A stretch of DNA of 33,407 nt, taken from NCBI GenBank assembly GCA_016870055.1, contig VGCQ01000008.1:1-33407 (forward strand), given 5' to 3'. Positions within the stretch are counted from its first letter, which is position 1; every line of letters starts with the position of its first letter. The notes below the pieces were generated by a model. That model did no database searches, had not been told where the DNA came from, and saw only the letters and a program-made list of their open reading frames with translations. A program made the translations under genes and the position numbers. Of this stretch, positions 9,266 through 19,397 are shown piece by piece. Origin of the DNA: Alphaproteobacteria bacterium. Lineage in GTDB: Bacteria > Pseudomonadota > Alphaproteobacteria > Reyranellales > Reyranellaceae.

Positions 9266-10489
9266 TCAGTTGTACTTGGCAATCTCCAAGCGGCCGATCT
9301 GATCGCGATGAACCTCGTCGGGACCGTCGGCCAGGCGAAGCGTGCGCTGGTGGGCGTACATGCTGGCCAGCTTGAAGACCTGGCTGACGCCACCGGCGCC
9401 GTGCAATTGCAGACAGCGGTCGACCACCTTGGACGTGATGTTGGGCACCGCCACCTTGATCATGGCGATCTGTTGGCGCGCTTCCTTGTTGCCGTACTTG
9501 TCCATCGCCCAGGCCGCCTTCAACACCAGCAGGCGGGCCATGTCGATCTCCATGCGCATGTCGGCGACATGCGCCTTGGTGACACCCATCTCCGAGATAC
9601 GCTGTCCGAAGGCAACGCGACTCTTGGCGCGCTTGATTGCCATTTCCAGCGCGCGCTCGGCGACGCCGATGGCGCGCATACAGTGGTGGATGCGGCCGGG
9701 GCCGAGGCGGCCCTGGGCAATCTCGAAGCCGCGGCCTTCGCCCAGCAGGACGTTGGATTTGGGCACCCGCACGTTGTCGTAGATCACCTCGGCATGGCCG
9801 TGCGGTGCGTCGTCATAGCCGAACACATGCAGCATCTTGACGATCTTGATGCCGGCGGCGTCGCGCGGCACGACGATCATCGATTGCTGGCGATAGGCCG
9901 GCGCGTTGGGATCGCTCTTGCCCATCAGGATGATGACCTTGCAGCGCGGGTCGCCCATGCCCGACGACCACCATTTGCGGCCGTTGATGACGTAGCTGTC
10001 GCCATCGGCCTCGATGCGGCATTCGACATTGCGTGCGTCGGACGAGGCGACGGCGGGCTCGGTCATGGCGAAGCAGGAGCGGATCTCGCCGTTGAGCAGC
10101 GGCTTTAGCCACTTCTCCTTGTGCTCCTTGGTACCGTAGCGGGCGAACACCTCCATGTTGCCGGTGTCGGGTGCCGAGCAATTGGTCGCTTCGGAGGCGA
10201 TCGACGAGCGGCCCAGCACCTCGCAGATCGGCGCGTACTCAAGGTTGGACAGGCCCATCGTGCCGTGAGTGTCGCCCGAATCGCGATCGGCCGGCAGGAA
10301 CATGTTCCAAAGCCCGCGCTTCTTGGCCTCGGCCTTGCACTCTTCCATCACCGGTGGAAGCTGCCAGCGATCCTTGGCGCTGTTGAGTTGCTCCTCGTAG
10401 ACCGGTTCAGCGGGGTAGATCACCTCGTCCATGAACTTGTGAAGCTTCTCCACAAGCGCCTTGGAGCGGTCCGAGTATTCGAAATCCAT
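9266..10489 (-). CDS. acyl-CoA dehydrogenase family protein, ACAD10/11-like (407 aa)
   Basis: [79 protein letters not shown]; start trimmed from the 10561 ORF start. Confidence 0.92.
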   Translation of the reverse strand: MDFEYSDRSKALVEKLHKFMDEVIYPAEPVYEEQLNSAKDRWQLPPVMEECKAEAKKRGLWNMFLPADRDSGDTHGTMGLSNLEYAPICEVLGRSSIASEATNCSAPDTGNMEVFARYGTKEHKEKWLKPLLNGEIRSCFAMTEPAVASSDARNVECRIEADGDSYVINGRKWWSSGMGDPRCKVIILMGKSDPNAPAYRQQSMIVVPRDAAGIKIVKMLHVFGYDDAPHGHAEVIYDNVRVPKSNVLLGEGRGFEIAQGRLGPGRIHHCMRAIGVAERALEMAIKRAKSRVAFGQRISEMGVTKAHVADMRMEIDMARLLVLKAAWAMDKYGNKEARQQIAMIKVAVPNITSKVVDRCLQLHGAGGVSQVFKLASMYAHQRTLRLADGPDEVHRDQIGRLEIAKYN

Positions 10490-10716
10490 CCTTCTCTCCC
10501 TTCGTCCTGTGCCGGACTTTGGCCGAAAACCACCGCCCTGTGAACGGTCATTCAGGCGCACCCCGACGGGTCGGAGAGTCCGCTGGGCGGACTTGATTGA
10601 CTGGCGTGTCGGCCCAGTCCGTTTGTCTCGGAAACCCGGCTTGCTGTTTCCGGGGGGCCACTTCTAAATCACCACTGACGTGGGCCCGTTCGGGAGTGAC
10701 GCCGTTGGACAGCGCG

Positions 10717-12567
10717 ATGCATACGCCCTTTAAGCCGATCGACTTCCTGAGCCGTGACATCGGGGTCGAGAGGCGCAGCGACGGCACGCTCCTGCTGCAA
10801 TCCAATCACAGGCTGAAACCCTACGAAAAGCACGTTCCGGCTTTCCTGACCAAGTGGGCGGGCGAGGCGCCGGATCGCGTCTGGCTGGCGCAGCGCCGCG
10901 GGCTTGATCGAGCATGGTTCAAGGTCACCTACGCCGAGGCCAAGCGACAGGTCGATGCGGTAACGCAGGCGCTGATCGATCGCGGCTTCGGGCCGGACAG
11001 GCCGGTGATGATTCTCTCGTCCAACTCGATCGAGTTTGCGCTGCTCACCATGGCGGCGATGCAGGCGCGTGCACCGGTTGCACCCGTTTCGCCCGCCTAT
11101 TCGGTGATGAGTCAAGATCACACCAAGCTGCGCTACGTCTTTGACCTCATCAAGCCTGGCCTGGTGTTCGTGCAGAGCGGGGAGATTTACGCGCGGGCAC
11201 TGTCGGTGCTGGATCTAACGGGCGTGCTGCTGGTGCATGCAGACAAGGCACCGCCGCAGATGCAGTCGCTGCCCTGGAGTGAGCTGATCGCGACAAAGGT
11301 GACGGGAGCGGTGGCGCGATCGATCGACAAGATCGAATCCAAGACGATCGGCAAGTTCCTTTTCACCTCGGGCAGCACGGGCATGCCCAAGGCAGTCATA
11401 AACACCCAGGAAATGATGTGCGCCAACCTGGCGATGGGCCAGATGGCGCGCACGCGACACTCCGACGACCCACCGACGGTCATGCTCGACTGGCTGCCGT
11501 GGAACCATACGATGGGCGGCAACGCGACTTTCCAGGGCAACCTAGCCGAAGGCGGCACGACTTATATCGACGACGGCAAGCCGCTGCCCGGCCTGTTCGA
11601 CGAAACGCTGCGCAATCTGCGGGAGATCTCGCCGACTTACTTTGCCAACGTGCCGGCAGGCTATGCCATGCTGGCGACGGCGCTGGAGAAGGACGAGGCA
11701 TTGGCCAGGCGCTTCTTCAGGAATCTCAATTCGTTGGCCTATGGCGGCGCCACGCTGCCATCTGATCTCTACGAGCGCATGGAAGTATTGGCGGTGAAGC
11801 ACACCGGCTACCGGCTGCCCTTCGTCACCGGCTGGGGATCGACCGAGACGGCGCCGACCGCGACGTCGGTGCATTGGGCTTCCGAGCGCGTCGGCTTGAT
11901 CGGTCTGCCGTTTCCCGGCGTGCAGCTAAAGCTCGTGCCGACCGGCGAGGAAGGGCGCTATGAGCTTCGACTGAAGAGCGTGATCGTCACACCCGGCTAC
12001 TTCCGCCAACCCGAGCTGACGGCGCAGATGTTCGACGAGGAGGGATTCTACAAGATCGGCGACGCCGGACGGTTTGTCGATCCCGAGGACCCAAGCTGGG
12101 GCCTGATCTTCGACGGTCGCGTGGTCGAGGATTTCAAGCTCCTGAGTGGCACGTTCGTTCTGGTCGGCACCTTGCGCACTGCGGCGATCGCCGCCGCATC
12201 GCCGGTCCTGCAGGATGCCGTCGTTTGCGGCCAGGATCGCGACTATATCGGGCTGCTGGGTTTTCCCAACATCGCTGCCTGCCGGCGTCTTGCCGACGAC
12301 GATGGCGCCAAGCTCACGATGACCGAGTTGCTCGCCCATCCTGCTGTGATCGGCCCGTTGCGCGACGGTCTGTCGCGTCTGAACGCCGAAAGCAGAGGCT
12401 CATCCATGCGGATCAAGCGGGCGCTACTGATGACCGAGCCGCCATCGGTCGACGGCCACGAGATCACCGACAAGGGCTATATTAACCAGCGCGCCACGCT
12501 CGAGCGGCGCAAGGCGCTGGTCGAGCGACTATACGCCGGTGGCGACGGCGTGATCGAAATCCCCTGA
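10717..12567 (+). CDS. AMP-forming acyl-CoA synthetase, feruloyl-CoA synthase-like (616 aa)
   Basis: ANL motifs [30 protein letters not shown]-terminus [43 protein letters not shown] resembles feruloyl-CoA synthases. Confidence 0.88.
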   Translation: MHTPFKPIDFLSRDIGVERRSDGTLLLQSNHRLKPYEKHVPAFLTKWAGEAPDRVWLAQRRGLDRAWFKVTYAEAKRQVDAVTQALIDRGFGPDRPVMILSSNSIEFALLTMAAMQARAPVAPVSPAYSVMSQDHTKLRYVFDLIKPGLVFVQSGEIYARALSVLDLTGVLLVHADKAPPQMQSLPWSELIATKVTGAVARSIDKIESKTIGKFLFTSGSTGMPKAVINTQEMMCANLAMGQMARTRHSDDPPTVMLDWLPWNHTMGGNATFQGNLAEGGTTYIDDGKPLPGLFDETLRNLREISPTYFANVPAGYAMLATALEKDEALARRFFRNLNSLAYGGATLPSDLYERMEVLAVKHTGYRLPFVTGWGSTETAPTATSVHWASERVGLIGLPFPGVQLKLVPTGEEGRYELRLKSVIVTPGYFRQPELTAQMFDEEGFYKIGDAGRFVDPEDPSWGLIFDGRVVEDFKLLSGTFVLVGTLRTAAIAAASPVLQDAVVCGQDRDYIGLLGFPNIAACRRLADDDGAKLTMTELLAHPAVIGPLRDGLSRLNAESRGSSMRIKRALLMTEPPSVDGHEITDKGYINQRATLERRKALVERLYAGGDGVIEIP

Positions 12568-12569
12568 CC

Positions 12570-15335
12570 ATGGATCGCCTGGATTCCGTCGAGCCGCCGG
12601 AGAAAGATGCGCCGCTGCGCTACGACATCAGGCTGCTCGGCAGGATCCTAGGCGACACCGTGCGCACCCAGGAGGGCGACAAGGTGTTCGACGTCGTCGA
12701 GCACATTCGCCGCGTCGGCGTGCAGTTTCATCGCAATGCCGACGAAGCCGCCCGTCGCGAACTGCAGGCGATCATGATTGGACTGCCGACGGAGCGGGCC
12801 GTCCGCATCATCCGCGCCTTCGGTTACTTCTCGCATCTCGCCAATATCGCCGAGGATCAGCACCACATCCGACGCACGCGGGCCTACGCCAAGGCAAACG
12901 CTGCACCGCGGCCGGGTAGCATGGCCTATGCCTTGGATCGCGCCCAGCAGGCCGGCGTGACGCGCCGGCAGCTCGAGGCGTTCTTTGGTCGGGCGATCTG
13001 CCGCCCGGTTCTGACTGCGCATCCTACGGAAATCCGGCGCAAGAGCTCGATCGATCGCGAGATGGAGATTGCCCGCTTGCTCGACGAGCGCGATCGCGTC
13101 GAATTTACGCCGGAGGAGCTTGCCGACAACCGTCGCGCGCTGCGCCGCAACGTTCTTACTCTGTGGCAGACCAATGTCGTGCGCAGCACGAGGTTGAGGG
13201 TGATCGACGAGGTTGCAAATGGTCTGTCCTACTACGATCACACCTTCTTGCGCGCCTTGCCGCTGTTTTACGCCGATCTTGAACGGCTTCTGACGATCGG
13301 CGATCCGACCTGGCAGGACATCAAGATCCCGTCCTTCTTGCGTATGGGCAGCTGGATCGGCGGCGACCGTGACGGCAATCCGTTTGTCACCGCCGAGGTG
13401 ACGCGTCAGACGCTGACCATGCAGAGCGAACGGGCGATGCGCTTCTACCTTGAGGAACTGCATCAGCTCGGCAGCGAACTGTCGCTCGATGGCCGGCTGG
13501 TGGACATCTCCGACGCGCTCCGCGCGCTGGCCGATCGGTCGCCCGACCGGGCCGTGGAGCGCCGCGATGAACCCTATCGACGTGCCATCGTCGGCGTCTA
13601 TGCCCGCCTGGCCGCCACTGCGCTGTCGCTCGACCGGCTGGAGCCACCATATCCGCCGGTGGCATCGGCACCACCGTACGAGACGGTCGAGGCGTTCAAG
13701 GCGGACCTCGACGAGCTGTTCGAATCGCTGATGGAGAACGGCTCGGCAGCGTTGGCGCGCGGCCGCCTGCGCGGCCTGCGCCGCGCCGTCGACGTTTTCG
13801 GATTTCATTTGGCGTCCCTCGATCTGCGGCAGAACTCGGACGTGCATGAACGCGTCGTGGCCGAGCTGATCGAGGCGGCAGGGTTGGGGGTCGACTACCG
13901 TACGCTCGACGAGCCAAGGCGCGTGGCGCTGCTTGGCGCTGAACTCGACAACATGCGACCGCTTTCTTCACCCCATCTTGTCTACGGTGAAGAGACCGTC
14001 ACCGAGCTCGCCATGCTGGCCGTCGCTGCCGACGCTCATCGCCGCTATGGGCGGACCGCGATGCCCAACTACGTGATCTCCAAGGCCGATAGCGTCTCGG
14101 ATGTCCTCGAAGTTGCCGTGCTGCTCAAGGAAGTTGGCCTGCTGCGGCCACGTGAGGGGCGTATCGACGTCGACATCGTGCCGCTGTTCGAGACGATCGG
14201 CGACTTGCAGCGGTGCGGGCTCATCATGGAAGCGTTGTTCGGCTTGCCGTTCTACCGCCGCCTGCTTGCCTCACGCGATGACGTTCAGGAGGTGATGCTC
14301 GGCTACTCCGACAGCAACAAGGACGGCGGCTATCTGACGTCGACCTGGGAGCTGTACAAGGCTGAACAGACGCTGGTCGAGCTGTTCGGCCGACACGGCA
14401 TAGGCTTGCGCCTGTTCCATGGGCGCGGCGGGTCGGTCGGCCGCGGCGGCGGGCCGAGCTACGAGGCGATCCTGGCCCAGCCTGCGGGCGCCGTGCAGGG
14501 TCAGATCCGAGTCACCGAGCAGGGCGAAGTGATCGGCGCCAAGTACTCCAATGCCGATGTCGGACGGCGCAACCTCGAGATCCTGGCTGCTGCCACCTTC
14601 GAAGCGACCTTGCTTGCTTCGGGGCAGCCCGACGTGCCGGCGACCTACCGCGCCGTCGTAGAGGAACTTTCGGCCGAAGCCTACCGAGCCTATCGCGCCC
14701 TGGTCCATGAAACCGAAGGCTTTGATCGCTACTTTCGCGAGTCCACGGTGCTGGAGGAGATTGCGACCCTCAACATCGGCAGCCGCCCAGCGTCGCGCTC
14801 CAAGCGCCAGGGCATCGAGGATCTGCGGGCCATTCCCTGGGTGTTCAGCTGGGCGCAGTGCCGGTTGATGCTGCCGGCATGGTACGGCTTCGGCTCGGCG
14901 GTGAAAGCTTGGCTGGCCAACCATTGCGGCAGTCTTACGACACTGCAGGCGATGCACGAGAGTTGGCCGTTTTTCCGCACCACGCTTTCCAACATGGACA
15001 TGGTGCTGGCCAAGAGCGACATCGCCATCGCCTCACGCTATGCCGAGCTGGTGACCGATGCCCACCTCCGCCACCGGATCTTCGAACGGTTGAAGCAGGA
15101 ATGGCGGGACACCATTGAAGTGGTCCTTGCCATCACAGGTCAAGAAACACTGCTTGAGAGCAACCCCTTGCTGGCTCGTTCGATTCGCAACCGTTTCCCC
15201 TATATCGACCCCTTGAATCACGTGCAGATCGAGTTGCTGCGGCGCCATCGCGCCGGCGATACGGCGCCCGAGGTCGTTCAGGGCATCCACCTCAGCATCA
15301 ACGGCATCGCCGCCGGCCTGCGCAACAGCGGCTGA
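12570..15335 (+). CDS. ppc: phosphoenolpyruvate carboxylase (921 aa)
   Basis: PEPC signatures [64 protein letters not shown]; terminal NSG. Confidence 0.97.
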   Translation: MDRLDSVEPPEKDAPLRYDIRLLGRILGDTVRTQEGDKVFDVVEHIRRVGVQFHRNADEAARRELQAIMIGLPTERAVRIIRAFGYFSHLANIAEDQHHIRRTRAYAKANAAPRPGSMAYALDRAQQAGVTRRQLEAFFGRAICRPVLTAHPTEIRRKSSIDREMEIARLLDERDRVEFTPEELADNRRALRRNVLTLWQTNVVRSTRLRVIDEVANGLSYYDHTFLRALPLFYADLERLLTIGDPTWQDIKIPSFLRMGSWIGGDRDGNPFVTAEVTRQTLTMQSERAMRFYLEELHQLGSELSLDGRLVDISDALRALADRSPDRAVERRDEPYRRAIVGVYARLAATALSLDRLEPPYPPVASAPPYETVEAFKADLDELFESLMENGSAALARGRLRGLRRAVDVFGFHLASLDLRQNSDVHERVVAELIEAAGLGVDYRTLDEPRRVALLGAELDNMRPLSSPHLVYGEETVTELAMLAVAADAHRRYGRTAMPNYVISKADSVSDVLEVAVLLKEVGLLRPREGRIDVDIVPLFETIGDLQRCGLIMEALFGLPFYRRLLASRDDVQEVMLGYSDSNKDGGYLTSTWELYKAEQTLVELFGRHGIGLRLFHGRGGSVGRGGGPSYEAILAQPAGAVQGQIRVTEQGEVIGAKYSNADVGRRNLEILAAATFEATLLASGQPDVPATYRAVVEELSAEAYRAYRALVHETEGFDRYFRESTVLEEIATLNIGSRPASRSKRQGIEDLRAIPWVFSWAQCRLMLPAWYGFGSAVKAWLANHCGSLTTLQAMHESWPFFRTTLSNMDMVLAKSDIAIASRYAELVTDAHLRHRIFERLKQEWRDTIEVVLAITGQETLLESNPLLARSIRNRFPYIDPLNHVQIELLRRHRAGDTAPEVVQGIHLSINGIAAGLRNSG

Positions 15336-15361
15336 GTGGTCATTTTAGGGAGGACACGACC

Positions 15362-16162
15362 ATGAATTTTCAGAACAAGGTCGCATTGGTCACCGGCGGT
15401 AGCAACGGCATCGGGCGAGCCACTGCCTTGGGCTTTGCCTCACACGGTGCCAAGGTGGTGATCGTCGATCGCGATACCGCCGGTGGCGAAGCGACTGCCG
15501 GCGTCATTCGTCAACGAGGCGGTGACGCGTTGTTCGTGCAAGCCGATGTGACCGACGCCCAGTCGGTGCAGGCTTATGTGCGGAAGACGGTCGAGGCCTA
15601 CGGGCGGATCGACTGCTTTCACAACAATGCCGGCATCGAAGGCAAGATCGCGCAGACGGCCGACTACGAGGAGGCGATGTTCGATGCCGTGATGGCCGTG
15701 AACGTCCGCGGCGTGTTCCTCGGCCTGAAGTACGTCATCGGGCAGATGCTGGCGCAGAAGAGCGGTGGTGCGATCGTCAACACGGCGTCGACGGCGGGCC
15801 TCATGGGCTCGCCCGGCATGCCGGCCTACGTCGCCTCCAAGCACGCCGTGCTCGGCCTCACCAAGACGGCGTCCGGCGAGGTGGCACGCCAGGGCATCCG
15901 TGTGAACGCCGTATGTCCGGGCCCGATCGAGACACGCATGATCCAGGACCTGCAGAAACAGCTCAATCCGGAGAACCCCGACAAGGTCGCCGCCAACTAC
16001 CGGGCGTCGATTCCGCTTGGGCGCTACGGTACCGCCGACGAGGTGGCCAACACCGTGCTCTTCCTCTGCTCCGACATCGCCGGCAACATCACCGGTGCTC
16101 ATTTTGTGGTCGATGGTGGCCGAACCTCGACGCCAGGCGCGGTGACGTCGATGAACCGCTGA
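15362..16162 (+). CDS. SDR family oxidoreductase (266 aa)
   Basis: TGGSNGIGRAT, NNAGIEG, YVASKHAVLGLTKTAS; AGGGAGGA-type RBS just upstream. Confidence 0.93.
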   Translation: MNFQNKVALVTGGSNGIGRATALGFASHGAKVVIVDRDTAGGEATAGVIRQRGGDALFVQADVTDAQSVQAYVRKTVEAYGRIDCFHNNAGIEGKIAQTADYEEAMFDAVMAVNVRGVFLGLKYVIGQMLAQKSGGAIVNTASTAGLMGSPGMPAYVASKHAVLGLTKTASGEVARQGIRVNAVCPGPIETRMIQDLQKQLNPENPDKVAANYRASIPLGRYGTADEVANTVLFLCSDIAGNITGAHFVVDGGRTSTPGAVTSMNR

Positions 16163-16168
16163 GAGTGG

Positions 16169-16969
16169 TCAGTTCGCGGTCATGCCGCCGTCGATCACCA
16201 ATTCACTGCCCGTGACCCAGGAAGATTCGTCGGAGGCGAGATAGAGGCAGCCGGCGGCGATGTCGTAGGGCGCGCCGAACCGACCGAGTGGTGTTGCCTC
16301 CAGGCGCTTGCGCGCCACTTCTGGGTTGGAGTGACCGGGTGCGGTCATCGGCGTGTCGACGAAGCCGGGATGGATCGAGTTCACGCGGATCTTGTCGGGT
16401 GCATATTGGATGGCGGCAGCCTTGGAGAAGATACGCACAGCGCCCTTCGAGGCGTGATAGGCGGCGTTGGCGTGGCTGCCGACGATGCCGCAGATCGACG
16501 AGATATTGATGATCGAACCGCCGCCTGCGCGGGTCATGGCCGGGATGACGGCCTTTGTCCCGAGGAATACGCCGGTAGCATTGATCTCCATCACCCAGTT
16601 CCACTGCTCGAGCGTCTGCTCGGCAAGCCGCGGGCCGGCCGTCTGTCCCGCCTGGACGTTGAGCTTGGGGTCACGGCCCGAGATGCCAGCGATGTTGCAC
16701 AGGATGTCGACACGGCCGTGTGTCCGCTCGGTCTGGTCGACGATCGCGGCCCATTGCCCCTCGCTGCGGACATCCTGTTCGGTGAATGTCGCGCTTCCGC
16801 CCGTCGACGTGATTTCCTTCGCGACCGTCCTGCCGAGCGTCGTGTTGCTGTCGGTCAGCAGAACCGATGCGCCGTGCTGCGCAAACAACCGGGCGGTCGC
16901 CGCACCGATGCCTGACGCGCCACCTGTGACGATTGCGACCTTGCGCAAAAGCCTCTTGCCCGGCTCCAT
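16169..16969 (-). CDS. SDR family oxidoreductase (266 aa)
   Basis: TGGASGIGAATARLFAQHGA, NIAGISG, YHASKGAVRIFSKAAA, TGSELVIDGGMTAN. Confidence 0.93.
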   Translation of the reverse strand: MEPGKRLLRKVAIVTGGASGIGAATARLFAQHGASVLLTDSNTTLGRTVAKEITSTGGSATFTEQDVRSEGQWAAIVDQTERTHGRVDILCNIAGISGRDPKLNVQAGQTAGPRLAEQTLEQWNWVMEINATGVFLGTKAVIPAMTRAGGGSIINISSICGIVGSHANAAYHASKGAVRIFSKAAAIQYAPDKIRVNSIHPGFVDTPMTAPGHSNPEVARKRLEATPLGRFGAPYDIAAGCLYLASDESSWVTGSELVIDGGMTAN

Positions 16970-17025
16970 GGTTCGTCTCCTCGTTTACCCGCCGCTAGTC
17001 TGACACATCGCTAGGGACCCGACAC

Positions 17026-18780
17026 ATGAACGTGCTGACAAGGCCGCGCGCCGACTCCCAGGAAATCGTGGCCTCCTGGGTGGGAACGTTTGGAGGTGCC
17101 CTGCAATGCGGCAGCGGCATAGCAGGTCTGCTGGCCAACGAATGCCATTGGCGCGACGTGCTCGCCTTCACTTGGCAGGTCCTGACCGAAAGTGGCGCTG
17201 CGGCGATCGAGGCTGCGCTGACGTCGACCCTGGCGCGTACCAAGCCCAGTAATATTCACATCCCGGTCGGGCGATCCCAACCGCGGCGTGTGAGTCGCGC
17301 GGGCGTCGACTGCATCGAAGCGATCTTCGAGTTCGAGACGACGTTCGGCCGGGCCAACGCCGTGGTGCGGCTGGTCGAGGAAGCCGATGGCGTCTGGCGT
17401 GCCTGGACGCTCCTGACGACGCTCGAGGAACTGCATGGCTACCCCGACGGCCGGCCGCGCGCGGTGAGCGACGCCGAGAAGTATTCGCGTGACTTCGGCG
17501 GCGAGAACTGGCTCGACCAGCGGCACAAATCTGTCGCTTATGCCAATCATGATCCGGCGGTGCTGGTGGTGGGTGGGGGCCAGGCCGGGTTGTCGGTGGC
17601 GGCACGACTCAGCCATCTTGGGGTCGATACCCTGATCATCGATCGACTGCCGCGTATCGGCGACAATTGGCGGCTCCGCTATCATTCGCTCACCCTGCAC
17701 AACGAGGTGCATGTCAACCATCTGCCGCTAATGCCATTCCCACCGACTTGGCCTGTGTTCATCCCCAAGGACAAGCTCGCCAACTGGTTCGAATCCTACG
17801 TCGAGAGCTTGGAGTTGAACTACTGGACGGGAACCGAGCTGGCGAACGCCGCCTATGACGAACGGGATGGACGATGGACGGCAAAGTTGCGGCGCAGTGA
17901 CGGCAGCGAGCGCACATTGCGGCCGCGTCACATCATTGTTGCCACGGGCGTGAGTGGCACGCCGATCTGGCCGTCGATACCTGGACTCGACGCCTTCAAA
18001 GGTACCTTGCTGCATTCCGGCAACTACACCAGCGGTGCGGTTTGGAAGGATCGCAAGACGTTGGTGATCGGCACCGGCAACAGCGGTCACGACGTGGCTC
18101 AGGATCTGTGCGCCAGCGGGGCGGATGTCACCATGGCCCAACGCAGCCCGACCTATGTCGTGAGCATTCGCGAGGCGCAAAAGGTCTACTCGATCTACGC
18201 CGAAGGCCTGCCGTTTGCCGACTGCGACCTGCTTGCGGCCTCGATGCCCTATCCCGTGCTGCGCCGCGCCTACCAATTGTCGACCGCCGAAATGCGCGAG
18301 GTCGACCGCGACTTGCTACAAGGCCTGGAGAAGCGCGGTTTCCGCCTCACCTATGGCGAGGACGACACCGGCTTCCAGATGATGTATCTGCGGCGCGGCG
18401 GCGGCTACTACTTCAATGTCGGTTGTTCGGACATGATCGTCGACGGCCGCGTGCAGCTGCTGCAGTACGGCACCATCGAGCGTTTCGTGCCAGAAGGCGT
18501 GGCGCTACGCGACGGCACGACGCGACCGCTCGACCTGGTGGTGGTGGCGACCGGCTACGAGACTCAGCAGCACTTTGTGCGCAGCACCATGGGCGATCCA
18601 GTGGCCGACCGCATCGGGCCGGTCTGGGGGTTCGACGACGGCGGCGAGTTGCGCAACATGTGGCGGCCGACCAACCAGCCCGGCCTCTGGTTCACCGCCG
18701 GCAGCCTGGCACAGTGCCGTATCTATTCGCGATATCTCGCGTTGCAGATCAAGGCGCGCGAGGATGGGCTGATCGCCTGA
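17026..18780 (+). CDS. FAD-dependent flavin-containing monooxygenase with N-terminal NTF2/SnoaL-like region (584 aa)
   Basis: FAD motif VVGGGQAGLSVAARL, FMO-type fingerprint FKGTLLHSGNY, NAD(P) motif VIGTGNSGHDVAQDL, VVVATGYE; about 170-aa N-terminal extension. Confidence 0.9.
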   Translation: MNVLTRPRADSQEIVASWVGTFGGALQCGSGIAGLLANECHWRDVLAFTWQVLTESGAAAIEAALTSTLARTKPSNIHIPVGRSQPRRVSRAGVDCIEAIFEFETTFGRANAVVRLVEEADGVWRAWTLLTTLEELHGYPDGRPRAVSDAEKYSRDFGGENWLDQRHKSVAYANHDPAVLVVGGGQAGLSVAARLSHLGVDTLIIDRLPRIGDNWRLRYHSLTLHNEVHVNHLPLMPFPPTWPVFIPKDKLANWFESYVESLELNYWTGTELANAAYDERDGRWTAKLRRSDGSERTLRPRHIIVATGVSGTPIWPSIPGLDAFKGTLLHSGNYTSGAVWKDRKTLVIGTGNSGHDVAQDLCASGADVTMAQRSPTYVVSIREAQKVYSIYAEGLPFADCDLLAASMPYPVLRRAYQLSTAEMREVDRDLLQGLEKRGFRLTYGEDDTGFQMMYLRRGGGYYFNVGCSDMIVDGRVQLLQYGTIERFVPEGVALRDGTTRPLDLVVVATGYETQQHFVRSTMGDPVADRIGPVWGFDDGGELRNMWRPTNQPGLWFTAGSLAQCRIYSRYLALQIKAREDGLIA

Positions 18781-18899
18781 TGGGCCGTGTTGCCGACGAG
18801 AATGACTGCAGCGATTTGCAGCTTGTTGTTGTCCATTGCGGCCTGGTTTGTCATCCTTCCGAATGAGCACAGGGCGTCATTCCGAGGAGGGGCAGGCCA

Positions 18900-19307
18900 A
18901 TGACGAGCAGGGTCGACATTGAGAAAAGCATAACATCGCTCTTCGCTGCGCGACTGCGTGGTGATCTCGAAGGCGTGATGAGAGAACTTGCGCCCGACGC
19001 GACATTTCGATTCAACGGCCGTGGCACTCGTGTTGCGGCATTGGGACAGCCTTCAAAGGGTACGGCTGCGATCAAGCCGATCGTCCAACAGTTGATAGAC
19101 ACGTGGCGGTTCGACGATTGGCGACAGCGCACCTTGCTGATCGATGGCGAACGAGCGCTTCTCCATTGGTCGGCTGTCGTCACCTGCATTCCAACCGGAC
19201 GAACCGAGCGCTTCGACGTTTTCGACCTCATCACGTTTCACAACGGGAAGATCGTCGACTATCATCAGAGCACGGATACTGCGCTCATGATGGCGCTTGC
19301 CGGTTAG
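18900..19307 (+). CDS. nuclear transport factor 2 / SnoaL-like family protein (135 aa)
   Basis: Size and pattern (ARLRGDLEGVMRELAPDATFRFNG ... DVFDLITFHNGKIVDYHQSTDT) fit SnoaL-like folds; GAGGAGG RBS upstream. Confidence 0.82.
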   Translation: MTSRVDIEKSITSLFAARLRGDLEGVMRELAPDATFRFNGRGTRVAALGQPSKGTAAIKPIVQQLIDTWRFDDWRQRTLLIDGERALLHWSAVVTCIPTGRTERFDVFDLITFHNGKIVDYHQSTDTALMMALAG

Positions 19308-19313
19308 AACGTA

Positions 19314-19343
19314 ATGGGTTCGACTGGCCTCGGCTGAACCCAT
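19314..19343. terminator. candidate hairpin terminator between convergent genes
   Basis: 8-bp inverted repeat ATGGGTTC...GAACCCAT with 14-nt loop between the stop at 19307 and the convergent stop at 19398; CTCTTTT lies several nt downstream. Confidence 0.45.
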
Positions 19344-19397
19344 CATCCCATCTCTTTTCGTTCCAGACATCGTTACGGCGCTCTTCAAGGCTGGCAC

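Noticed and set aside
12648-13847. 399-aa minus-strand ORF
   Set aside because: Antisense shadow of ppc.
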